The translations under genes were made by a program, and so were the position numbers. Shown here one piece after another: positions 38,031 through 49,100 of a stretch of DNA of 64,000 bases. The stretch comes from Pycnopodia helianthoides (Eukaryota; Echinodermata; Asteroidea; Forcipulatida; Asteriidae). The stretch is taken from the NCBI GenBank assembly GCA_032158295.1, contig CM063246.1, forward strand, positions 5,857,491 to 5,921,490, written 5' to 3'. The first letter of the stretch is position 1. Each line of letters starts with the position of its first letter. The notes beneath the pieces are model-generated. The model made no database searches. It was not told the DNA's origin and saw only the letters and a program-made list of their open reading frames with translations.

Positions 38031-38409
38031 GTACGGAGCCCCTAAGGGGACAGGTAAAAAAAAAATTGAAAAAGTAAAAAAAAATACAAAATTATTTCGT
38101 TCCCTCGAAATAGTATTTCGTTACATCGAAATACTATTTCGTTCCCTCGAAATACTATTTTGTTCCCTCGAAATGTTATTTCGTTCCCACGAAATGTTAT
38201 TTCGTTCCCTCGAAATAATCTATTTCGTTCCCTCGAAATAATAATTCGAGGGAACGAAATAATATTTCGAAGGAACGAAATAACATTTCGAGGGAGCGAA
38301 ATAACATTTCGAGGGAATGAAATAACATTTCGAGGGAACGAAATAATATTGGATTTTTTTTTAACCTTTTAAACTTTTTTTTCTACCTGTCCCTTTAGGG
38401 GCTCTGTAT
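38031..38409. mobile_element. Palindromic foldback element with inverted ~22-bp repeats
   Basis: Ends 'tacggagcccctaagggg' and 'cctttaggggctctgta' are inverted repeats (38031-38056, 38384-38409). Inside, ~22-bp units 'atttcgttccctcgaaatan' run in one orientation to about 38240 and then in the inverse orientation to about 38350. Every unit is itself a mini-hairpin (TTTCG...CGAAA). The 70-residue ORF here is an artefact of the repeat. Confidence 0.85.
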
Positions 38410-39232
38410 AAAGGAACACGTTGCCTTCAAATCTCATAAAATTTTACTGTTTGGAGGTGTTCCTTATCCTTGTTAAGAGTTGTTCTTGCAACAAAACACC
38501 TTTAATGTGTTATAATTAGTGAATGGTAATTTAAAAAAACATAACATTGACCTCTGACCCCCGAGACATGTCCCGCGAAATGTATACGTTTTTCAAGCCG
38601 TCAATACGATCGTCGGTGTAATGGGCAATAATGCGCGATGAAGAGCAGTAGGCTGGCGCCGTAGCCTGTGGCCTGGTAAACCTATCACATGAACATCTGG
38701 TACCATTCTCTACTCGACGACATGATTGTGGGTATAGTAAACACGTCTACTCTACTGCAGCACGCAGGGGATGACTTTGGGCGGTATGGCCGCGGGGCTT
38801 TGCTGCTGCTGGTACGTCCCTGGACGCCCGGACGGACCGAGACATGGGGACTTGCTACTTAATCATTTAATGTTTTGTCTTTCTTTTTTCATTCATTTAT
38901 TTACTGGATATTTATTGGAATACAATAAACAGATGGTGATCGTAGCATTTTAAATAAAATAATTGCTCAGTCGTAGTTCAAGAGCTGCGACTGGAAATAA
39001 GACTAATAGAATTTGTCCGCCATTTATGGGAGTCAAAATCTTGACTCCCATAAATGGCGGAGCGTTTTGTTTCGCGAAATTTATCAAAAGCGAACGTTTC
39101 TAAGGCACGTTTGTGTGGATCATAATATTCTACTTGTTAAACATCTTTCCGACCGAGCTCATTATACATCAAACGCTTGTTATAGCCCCAAAGCGCCCAA
39201 CAGCGCCCAACCCGAAAGCAACGTGTTCCTTT
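38410..39232. mobile_element. MITE-like element with AAAGGAACACGTTGC ends
   Basis: 15-bp perfect terminal inverted repeats: AAAGGAACACGTTGC at 38410-38424 and its complement at 39218-39232, with TTAA at the right edge. It abuts the preceding foldback with no gap. I recognise this end sequence from echinoderm genomic DNA (memory, not a search). No transposase ORF. Confidence 0.7.
39017..39060. repeat. Perfect 20-bp hairpin, 4-nt loop
   Basis: 39017-39036 and 39041-39060 are exact complements ('ccgccatttatgggagtcaa', loop 'aatc'). It lies within the AAAGGAACACGTTGC-ended element and splits it into unequal halves. Confidence 0.92.
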
Positions 39233-39358
39233 AAGTCTAATATTACGACCTTATTTATTTTAATTTATTTTCCTTCATCAGAGACGGTGAAAATTGTTCC
39301 TTTTTTCGAAAAAGGAGGCATCCTCTAAAAAGGAAGCGGGCGGGACGCTTAACGGTAC

Positions 39359-39589
39359 ACGTTTGTTATTGGTAGAAACGTTTTAAAAGTAGGGTACAAT
39401 GATCCACACAACTGTAACTCGAAATTGCGTAGTTTTCCTTCAACTTTGCGAACTAACACGGTCGGCCATTTTGTGGAGTTTAGTTCACGATGTAAAAGGA
39501 AAACCACGCAATTTCGAGGCATTTGTGTGGATCATTATATTCTACTTTTAAAACATCTTTCTGGCCATATGCATTTTATAACAAACGGT
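39359..39589. mobile_element. Foldback element related to the preceding MITE
   Basis: Arms of ~100 bp: 'aatgatccacacaactgta' and 'cgaaattgcgtagttttcc' are mirrored by 'ggaaaaccacgcaatttcg' and 'catttgtgtggatcatt'. The centre is 'cggtcggccattttgtgg'. Its right arm shares the 'gtgtggatcat' block with 39111-39123 of the neighbouring element, so the two belong to one family. Confidence 0.75.
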
Positions 39590-39985
39590 TACAAACGCTT
39601 TTTATAGACCAACTGATCGCCCGATCGAATGTTTAAACAAAAGTATGTTTGGCCTTTATAATGTGTTTACGTGTGTGTGTGTGTGATGTACATGTGTCCG
39701 TGTAGATGGAATGCGAGATCAAGGGAACATCTGGCACCGATTTTTGGCGATCTCAAAAACGCTAGTATAGGCCTATACCACCTTTTGAAATGAAACTTTC
39801 ACAGGTTGGTTTTATTGTATCTGGCGGCATCAAAACATCTGTATAAACAATCGAACGGCTCTAAAAACCAGATGTATACCTTGCCTTCAACTGTCATCAC
39901 CTCTTTTTAAATGGAGTGTTCCCATACCACGATTGCCGCCCGCCACCGCTGCACTTAAGTGAACCACAAGTCTGATCCCATGCTG

Positions 39986-40252
39986 CGGTTGAACATAGAC
40001 TTATGAACAAGTCGTTAATATTTGTCGCGGTGATAGTCGAGTCGTGGTGGTGGCCGAAATACACTCAGGTCTCTGCAATCGAAGACTGCTCTCGCGAGAT
40101 CACTGCTCTCACGCAAAGCTGCTGGCTGCCGACTACTCCCCCGTTAAATGAGACACACTGTCGCGATCCGAGAGCAGCATTCGCGGAGAGAGTCGGAACG
40201 CTATCACCGCGACAGACATTTAACGACTTGTCCGCAAGTCTAGTTGAACACG
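39986..40252. mobile_element. Foldback element, ~60-bp arms
   Basis: 'gttgaacatagacttatgaa' and 'caagtcgttaatatttgtcg' + 'cggtgata' on the left are mirrored by 'tatcaccgcgacag', 'catttaacgacttgt' and 'gcaagtctagttgaac' on the right. The overlapping ORFs on both strands (88 and 155 codons) simply reflect GC-richer sequence without stops. Confidence 0.75.
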
Positions 40253-40324
40253 GCCAACTGTGTGAGTAGTATGGTGGCCCTGAAGGGACGTCGCAATTCC
40301 AAATGATTCCCCCCCCCCCGAATA

Positions 40325-41493
40325 ATGTGTGCATTGCGTGCGAGCGATGTCGTGAACTATTTAATATACTTGGTTGCATACCTTTGAATAGCATTGCTAA
40401 TGATCTTGGGAGTTTTGTTTGTGCATCCGGTCGAGAATAGTGCGCGGCAGTCATGGTTGTAAGACGAGCGAGGAGGCGAGGTGGTCTTCTAGCCTGGTGC
40501 CACACATTGCATATTATGTCATGCTCACACATTTTCGAAATATGCGATGTATCTTCAGGGCCACCTTAGATGCCGGCCTTGCGTGCTGCGGGAATTCCCC
40601 ACACTGAGAAATCGACGAAAATCGCGCATTAAAAAAAGTAGTTCATTGATTTAATTTTCTTTCTTAAACACGGAAAACCTCAAAAAGAAGACATGACACA
40701 TTTTATCTTCAAAGTTCAGTGCTTACAAAAATGTCAGTTTCTAATCTTGGAACAATCTGAAATTTATCCCCATTTCACTTACTTTTTGTCAAGTCGGAAT
40801 AATACAACCACTGTAAATCGGCAGTGAACAGTCTCGTCGACTGTACTGCTTATAAAAACGTGTGGCTCTCCTCGAAGTTGACACACCTTCAAGAATCATT
40901 GCTTTTGACTGTATCTACAGCAAGATTGGCTGGCAGATTTTTGTGGAGAACACACTGTTTATTTCACTTTAAAGAAGATAACAAAGGTAAGCCCTCATTA
41001 TAATGAGAAATCTAACGTTCCGTGGAGCTGAGTGGTTTATCAATGTTATTAAACGTGAAACAGTGCCAGTGACCATTTTGATGTTGTACAGACTATCTTG
41101 TACACAATGAAGTGTGTATATTGTACATGTAGCAGTTTAGGACTAGAGTAATATATGGGAATGGAACTAGTACTACTCTAGCCTATCTAGGTATACTAGT
41201 AGTACTAGTATAATATAACAGTAGTAATCATCCATGCTGAGCAGTTTTACATGTCAATGCGATACTAAAAGAACAAATTGCACTGGGCTAAACGGTGTTT
41301 CTAAGGTGTTTTACCAGTAAAGACACAATGGCTCATCCTGGAGGGGGGGGGGGGCTCTCGGCGGGTTCTCGGATCCCCTGAAAAAAAGGGAAAGGAAGGT
41401 GGGGGAGGGAAAGGAGAAAAGTCAAAAGTGTACGTGTGAAGTGTGTTTTTTCCCGGCGGCAGGATGGATTTTTGTTATCTTATGAAATGCCAT
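40325..41493. repeat. Right arm of ~1-kb inverted duplication
   Basis: Partner of 36536-37590, ending 'ttatcttatgaaatgcc' at 41493. It carries ~170 bp (about 40400-40570) with no counterpart in the left arm, while the left arm has ~75 bp of its own there. Past 41493 the symmetry breaks: the left arm continues into minisatellite, whereas this side has ~2.9 kb of unrelated DNA before its minisatellite. Confidence 0.88.
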
Positions 41494-44430
41494 TCACATT
41501 TTTTTTTTCCTGCCGAAATTACTCACAAGTTTTATGATATTTCACTGATTGTTTATGTTTGCAACAATAACATTTATAAGCATTTCAAACCAACTTGCCA
41601 ATTTGTACGGGATAAAATATATTCAATGTCTTTCCAGCATTCAGATACGCACTTTCCACATTTTTCTTTAAGTCGCCCATGTGCAGGGATTTAAAAGGCC
41701 TGCTATCCTAGTTCCAAATTACACCGCATTTTTTTTCTTCAGTAAACTGTTAATATTTTGTTTAGCAGTAATCTGACATAAATTAATTAAAATTATGTGA
41801 CACCACCTTCACAAAAAACAAATGATTCATTGACAGTAGGATAAAATTCCATTTATTCATGGAATTTGCCGCCCAGTGATGGAAAGTAGGTAGCAGTAGC
41901 ACCGCCCAGGAACATTCTCTTCAAAAACATCCGCAGTATTATTACTTAAAACAAAAACTCTTGCCGACGGATATGCAGCGTACACTTAGTTCAGAAGTTA
42001 TTGCTTAAAAAGTGTGTCTAGTTCTCTGTTTTAGGCATATGGAGGATTGATTTTTCAATTCCAATACCGCCAAAAGCTCAGAGCTTCCAAGGGGCGAAGC
42101 TTGCTTATCAGTATTATTCTTGGCCTTAGTCGACTGCTGCTAAGGATAGTACTAATACATGCTGAACATGATACATGACTATTACAGACTAAAGTCTGTA
42201 CTTGACTTGGGTTCTATAACATGACTCGTACATCAATTTGAGTCAGCATAGCAGCGTGTTAATGTAATCTCATCAAACGTTATAGAGATACATTGCATTT
42301 GGATTTGGTGCTATGTAAAGTAATGTGCTGAACGATTAACTAATGTAAAGTTGCCTAATGTGTTAATGTATGCTGACCCGCTGACACCCGTCGCTTGTGA
42401 TTGGTTTGGAATTTTGCTACCCTTATAAGTTATAGGGCAGCAAAAACTGAGATATAAAGAAAAACATTGGAAATAGCAAACAAGTTGGAAAAATCCCTTG
42501 TGGCTTCGCCACTCGCGTGCGTGGTCTCACCTTCCAGTCGCTTGGGGTTGTGGCTCTACGAAGCTGTCCAAGCCACGAAGGCCTTGGCAAAAGGCTATGT
42601 AATTACTCCCTGAGCCGAGTACAGCCTAGGGCCAAAATTTTGAATGGGTCTACAGTATTTTAGGCTTTCTTGCTTCTGTAGTGTAATATTGTTCTAAGTT
42701 CCCAATAATCTGCTGGATGTGGGCATCTTATTGTCATTTTGGTTGTGGTAACATTTATTGTCAGGTTTTAAACACTAGTTCTTACATTGAATGAGGACTT
42801 CAGATAATACACAAATAGTTTGTTTGACTATTTATGGCTTGCAAGCATTTCATTTTACAGGGATTGATATTTAAAATCATGGTTTAAAAAGATCTCCAAA
42901 AGTTAATTGATCTTTTGAAAACCCCTCTCTCTCTGATAACAACTTTTATTGTTTGGACCTCTTTTAATAAAACTTGTAAGACACAAAGAATCTGAAAAAG
43001 TGGTAAAATTAAGGAGCAGTTATTACTTACCTTTAGAGAGAAAGAAAGGGATTGGTAATTATAGAAAAAAAGGAATAATAAAAAGTTTCAAAACTTTGAA
43101 TACAAAAATGACTGCCTGTAAAGATTAGGCAGGTTCCGTCTGATGCTTAAAGTCAAGGAATTTTATTAAAACACCCATCAAATAAACAAATTGCCTTTTA
43201 AACCGAAACAAGCCTAGCCTGCCCAAAAAACCTTGACAGGAACATACATGTAAGCATGTTTTTGAATGTTCGATTTAAAACCCCACCATTATACTTTTCC
43301 TTTATAATCATTTTGAAGTACATACAAACAACATTGGTAATTTTGCACTAAACATGTTCATTAAACCTCGCTGGGCTCACAGCATGACGACAGGTTGTTT
43401 TGGGCATGTTTTTTGTTTTCTAGACTGTAGTTGCGTGCAACCAGTACATGACATATGTTTACTTTACCGACTGTCAAAGCCAAGGTGTAGTGGTTGTATT
43501 GAGTAGGGACTGTTTGCAGAATAACAATGATGTAGAGACGAGAGACGTGCCGTGACGTGACCTAGCAACAACCACACTTGTTGTGAACCTGAAGGCAAAA
43601 CAAAGTGACCCGAAATGACCCCCAAAAACATAATAAATAACTGATTACCTAAAATACAGTATTACATTTTGTGGATTCTCAGCTGTACCATTGAAAATAG
43701 AAGAATGCAATTATAAAACACAGTAGTAAGTCTTATTGTTTTGGGCATGTTTCTTGTTTTCCAGACTGAGGTTGCATGCCATCAGTACATAAAATGTGTT
43801 TACTTTAACATGTAAGGAATATTTGCAGAATACAATGTTGTAGAGACTTGCCTAGCAAAAACAACACTTGTGAACCTGTAGGCAAAGCGACTTGACCCAC
43901 TTTTAAAGTACCCCCAAAACAGAAAATAATAACCTAGAAGGAAATGTGGAGTAAAACATTGTGCAAGCCGAAAAGAACACCATAAACACCGATTTAAAAA
44001 GACAAAATCACAAGAAAAGCACAAAAATACAAACAGGAAGGGGGGGGGGGAGTGACTGGAATGGCGCTGAATTATAAAAATGCTTTAAATTTGTGTAGTT
44101 TTGAATTAGGTGATAAAATGTGTGGTGGCTATTACTGGAGGCCAGCTATGACACAATTTTCAAATCTGCTTACAATAGTCAAGTACATGTGTAATTGTCA
44201 TCTTCACACATAAAATTATGTGAACTGTCTTTATTTTGTTCTTCACTTGGCTAAGCGTCTCGGATTAGGCAATTAGAATGATGGCCACTCTACAAATGCT
44301 TATTGATGATTAGTTGAAGGATTTTTCCCGTGACTCTCAATGGTTAATTGAGTAATGGTTATTTGAGCAATTGGGAATAAGGGATCAAGGTAAAAATATT
44401 AAGAGTTCCAGACTTCTGAAAAATCAACGC
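41494..44430. other. Unpaired ~2.9-kb segment between right arm and right array
   Basis: Has no counterpart on the left side of the giant inverted structure. No ORF with recognisable features; a G10 run lies near 44041. It holds one internal duplication (listed separately). It may be an insertion into the right half, or sequence lost from the left. Confidence 0.6.
43395..43945. repeat. Diverged tandem duplication, 340-bp offset
   Basis: 43395-43655 and 43735-43945 align: 'ttgttttgggcatgtt', 'ccagactg(a/t)(a/g)gttgc', 'gtttactttac', 'tgtagagac', 'cacttgtgaacctg(a/t)aggc', 'acccccaaaa'. Many substitutions and a ~50-bp length difference indicate age. Confidence 0.75.
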
Positions 44431-45863
44431 AGTGTGCACTCCTCAGATCAAGCTCACTGTGCTGAAAGTGTTCATTCCTCAGATCAAGCTCACTATGCTG
44501 ACAGTGTTCACACCTCAGATCAAACTCACTGTGCTGACAGTGTTCACACCTCAGATCAAACTCACTGTGCTGACAGTGTTCACTCCTCAGATCAAGCTCA
44601 CTGTGCTGACAGTGTTCACTCCTCAGATCAAGCTCACTGTGCTGACAGTGTTCACACCTCAGATCAAACTCACTATGCTGACAGTGCTCACTCTCAGATC
44701 AAGCTCACTGTGCTGACTGTGTTCACTCCTTAGATCAAGCTCACTGTGCTGACAGTGTTTACTCCTCAGATTAAGCTCACTGTGCTGACAGAGTTCACTC
44801 CTCATATCGAGCTCACTGTGCTGACAGTGTTCACTCCTCAGATCAAACTCACTATGCTGACAGTGTTCACTCCTTAGATCAAGCTCACTGTGCTGACAGT
44901 GTTCACTCCTCAGATTAAGCTCACTGTGCTGACAGAGTTCACTCCTCGTATCGAGCTCACTGTGCTGACAGTGTTCACTCCTCAGATCAAGCTCACTGTG
45001 CTGACAGTGTTCACTCCTCGGATCAAGCTCACTGTGCTGACAGTGTTCACTCCTCAGCTCAAGCTCACTGTGCTGACAGTGTTCACTCTGAGATCAAGCT
45101 CTTTGTGCAGACAGTGTTCACTCCTCAAATCAAGCTCACTGTGCTGACAGTGTTCACTCTCAGATCAAGCTCACTGTGCTAACAGTGTTCACTCCTCAGA
45201 TCAAGCTCCCTTTGCTGACAGTGTTCACTCCTCAGATCAAGCTCACTATACTGACAGTGGTCACTCTTAGATCAAGCTCACTGTGCTGATAGCGTTCACT
45301 CCTCAGATCAAGCTCACTATACTGACAGTGTTCACTTTCAGATCAAGCTCACTGTGCTGACAGAGTTCACTCCTCATATCAAGCTCACTGTGCTGACAGA
45401 GTTCACTCCTCAGATCAAGCTCACTGTGTTAAAAGTGTTCACTCAGATCAAGCTCACTGTGCTGACAGTGTTCACTCTCAGATCAAGCTCTTTGTGCAGA
45501 CAGTGTTCACTCCTCAAACCAAGCTCACTGTGCTGACAGTGTTCACTCTCAGATCAAGCTCACTGTGTTAAAAGTGTTCACTCAGATCAAGCTCACTGTG
45601 CTGACAGTGTTCACTCTCAGATCAAGCTCATTGTGCAGACAGTGTTCACTCCTCAAATCAAGCTCACTGTGCTGACAGTGTTCACTCTCAGATCAAGCTC
45701 ACTGTGCTAACAGTGTTCACTCTCAGATCAAGCTCATGGGGTAACAGTGTTCACTCTCAGATCAAGTTCACTGTGCTGACAGTGTTTACTCCTCAGATCA
45801 AGCTCTCTGTTGTAACAGTGTTTACTCTCAGATCAAGCTCTTTGTGCAGACAGTGTTCACTCC
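44431..45863 (+). repeat. Right minisatellite array, opposite orientation (~40 units)
   Basis: The same 35/36-bp unit as 14366-36535, now on the plus strand ('gatcaagctcactgtgctga' + 'cagtgttcactcctca'). Length suggests about 40 units. It ends only ~8 bp before the right inverted end at 45871. It lacks the 107-bp spacer and most variant monomers of the left array, so it was not amplified together with the middle of that array. ORFs here are repeat artefacts. Confidence 0.95.
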
Positions 45864-45870
45864 TTGTCTG

Positions 45871-45923
45871 TGATTCCACATCACTAAATTAGGTAAACAG
45901 TATTAGCTGGTATGTCTCTTTAA
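45871..45923 (-). repeat. Right inverted end of the giant composite (ends TTAA)
   Basis: 'gattccacatcactaaatta' + 'ggtaaacagtattagctgg' then 'tatgtctctttaa' is the reverse complement of 13679-13731 with small differences. It directly adjoins the right array and ends in TTAA at 45920-45923. Confidence 0.6.
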
Positions 45924-46132
45924 TACTGTCAGGTGGGCATAATATCTTAGATTGGCAAGTATAGTCATGTCTATTTTGTGATTATTTATCCTCCGTAGTT
46001 GTTGGCCCCAAGTCCAGCCTCATTTTGACTATTTCTAATCTTTTTACTTCAGCATTGTACACTCCCACCATGCTCTCACTCAGTGGTAATGCATAACAAT
46101 TGACAGAAAGGTACTCCATTGTATCACAGAGA
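45924..46132 (+). promoter_or_regulatory. Presumed 5' flank / 5' UTR of the sacsin-like gene
   Basis: The ~210 bp between the inverted end and the first coding ATG. No TATA box or initiator can be called with confidence. An in-frame TAA at 46094-46096 lies 13 codons upstream of the ATG, so the frame does not extend further upstream within this exon. Confidence 0.3.
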
Positions 46133-46151
46133 ATGGCAGACTCGAGTGATG
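46133..46151 (+). other. Exon 1 (coding part)
   Basis: ATG in strong context (A at -3, G at +4), then ACTCGAGTGATG style coding ending at 46151 before 'gtaagt'. It encodes MADSSD plus the first base of the next Asp. Supported by phase match with exon 2 and an upstream in-frame stop. A different upstream first exon cannot be excluded. Confidence 0.7.
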
Positions 46152-49100
46152 GTAAGTTTGTTGATCCTTTTCAAAACCTTTTGTGTATAGAACGAAAATG
46201 TTATATTAATGGTTGTGTCTTCTTATACAGCCTCAAATCTGTAAGTGTAACTCAATGACGCTCATGGCGCCTATTCAGCTCACTTATAGTTAAATCAGTC
46301 AACTCTGCCCTAACAGGTAGCCATTCACCACAGGGTGAAGAGAAGAAATTATAGTTGTTTCTTGCTCAAGGACACAGGTGTCATGATGGGATTCGGACAC
46401 ACCCTGTCATGACCTAGCCACCAGAACTTGAGTCCAATGCACTAAACCACAACAATTTGATATAAAATTGTGACATTATAATAACATTCTTTAGCAATCC
46501 CAGAAACAGTCAGAATTGTCCAGGGTTAGGGTAAACTGGGGTAAAAACGCCCGTTTTTTAAGTTTTAGTTAAATATCTCAGAACTTCTTGGAGACACAGA
46601 GAAATTAATGTGTGGTTTTATCCATTACATATCTCCTCTATTGTGTGCAAATATAAAATTATAGTCACTATGTTGATAAAGTGAAATTTTCCACCCTTTT
46701 TGGATGGAAGTTTGGCGGGCGTTTTTACCCGGGCCTCGGGGTAAAAACGCCCGCCCGCCCAGAGGTCGCTATATGACAGGTTTCTTTTGTAATGGAATCA
46801 TATTTATTAAATTAATTCAATATTGAGGGATACTACATTAACTGCAAACAACTTTTCAAACACAGTTGGTTCATTATAACTACAAACTCAATCATTTTAA
46901 ACCGATAACTTTATGTGGTAGGTTGAAACATTAGCATTCATAATTCACGCACAATAAACTTGAACACTTATTTTATGTACCAACTTAGAAAGGTCTAAAC
47001 TCTAAGGTTAACTCCAGCAAGGCTTCACTGGTCTGAGGAAATCATCCCAGAAGCTCCTGGTGCTGATTTCACAAAGCACTAAGATTCATCTTAAGAGGAG
47101 TTGTCAGTAATACCACAGTGATTTTTAGTGTGACATCACACCTAGCTTAGCAAGTAAGATGTGCATTTAAGCTCGCGAATGTACATTGACGGTAAGAGAG
47201 AGATTTTGTCACATGACCGCAGTGGGATGACTATTGACTACACAACACACATAAACAGGAATAGGCCTACTGGTGTAACAGAAACAGTCAATTGGAAAGA
47301 GATGAGAGCACACAGGACACCAAGAGATGAACAACGAAGAGGGTGACAAGGGGGGGGGGTAGAGGGAAGGAGCTGGTATGACCACAAGAGGTTGGAAACA
47401 CAAAACACAATACCAAAGGTGGGAAGGGGATTAGTTAGTTAATGAGGCAGACTAAAAATGTGTATATCTGTGGGGATAAGGAGAAGGCAAAGACAAAAAG
47501 TTATTAGCCCTTTCTTTTTGGATGTTCAGACCACAGGGGTTGAATGATCTGGATGCACTTTATCCACAGTTTCTCCCTACTCAGGCGAACAGTTTCTCTG
47601 TTGTTACCTAGTGCCTTCATGCCCTGTGAAATCATGGCAGAAATAGTCCTATTCATGAAGTTATAATATTTAGGCCCAATCATTCAACATAATCTTTTAA
47701 TGCCGCTTGCAGTGGTACTTAGCATGAAGGAAAGTTATTTGTGAAAAAAATCAAATACGTCACAATAAACTTTGCAAATTTTAATTAATTGATCAAACCT
47801 GAATAAAAAAATATATATAATAGGCTTCTAATAGTGAATATAAATTTAAAATATGGCTGTAAATTACTAAATTGAGGTTTTTTTGAAGATTAATGAGGCT
47901 TTAATGGAGTTCGATGTTAAGGATGCTACTGGGCGTTTTTACCCCGAGGTACTTGATTTATCCTGGGGTAAAAACGCCCACTTACAAAACAATGTTAAGC
48001 AAATATTAAAATTGATTTTAATATTTTGATCATTTATTATTGTGTAGTAAACCCATCTTAACAAATATCAACTAAAGAATAATAAAAAAATAAAACAATG
48101 TGCTGTTTTTATTTTATTTTAAGTGAAATACGTTAAACCTTCGACAGTCATTTTCAAAACTTTTTTTTCTGAATTTTTTTTAACAGCACCTTTGCACCCT
48201 TAAAATATGTTAATGAGTTTAACTATTCTTTTCATGTTTTTTGCCATGCATAGTACCTATTAGAAATATATTTCATTTAGTAATTCTATGTGTCTTTTTT
48301 TACTAGCAATGGAAACAAGTCAAGTGGGCGTTTTTACCCCATGGGCGTTTTTACCCCAGTTTACCCTATTATTTTTATAAGATCTTTCTAGTAACAAAAC
48401 CAAAGTTAGTCATAAAGTGAACCTCATTACTGCAGCTCGCTAGCCTGAGGAAACCTGTAAACGTGGGGGCTTGCTATGTGTACCAGAAACTCTGGGCTAA
48501 CATCTACTCTTCAACTATACGTGTTCTGGGTTCTTTTACATGCACTATTCATCCAGGTATGAGGGACCTAAATCTTTAAAATGTCCCATCTTATGGACAA
48601 AGTATTAATGGTAAAATCTTGCTCAAAGACAAGTGTCACGACCTGTACTCAAACTCACACTCTGCTAATTTTTAGAAACACCAGGACTTGAGTCTGGTGC
48701 TCCTAGCCGCTCGGCCACATGAGATGAATCCCTGAAATTTGTTTACAGTTGGCTACAATTCTGGTTTTACTAACTCCTCAGAATGCTTATAAAGGTCTTA
48801 AGGTCGTATTGATGGGAGGAGGGAAAACTCAAATTGTGAATATATGAAATCAAGGTCCCAGAATTACACAATGCTAAGTTTCATGTTTAATTGAATAATG
48901 CCCATCAGCACAAGGCCAAAGAGACACTCAAGAAGGTAAAGCTTACAATTAATCTAAAGTCAATTAAGAGAGAGAGAAGGTGTAATCATTTTCCTCTTAA
49001 ACTGGAATAGATTGTAAGTTGGTGGGAAACAAAAAGTGCAGCAGTAGTGAGAAAGCTCTCAAATGTCATTTCTATACTAGGGTAGACTTCCCCAATCCAC

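Noticed and set aside
40003..40532. Overlapping ORFs of 88 (plus) and 155 (minus) codons
   Set aside because: They cover a foldback element and the inverted arm; no domains, both strands open, and composition explained by palindromic GC-richer DNA.
44371..45892. Plus-strand ORFs of 60-120 codons in the right array
   Set aside because: Same repeat artefact in the opposite orientation.
48640..48726. Functional tRNA-Leu/Ser gene
   Set aside because: The A box is good, but the rest cannot make a cloverleaf, the B box is degenerate, and a SINE body follows.
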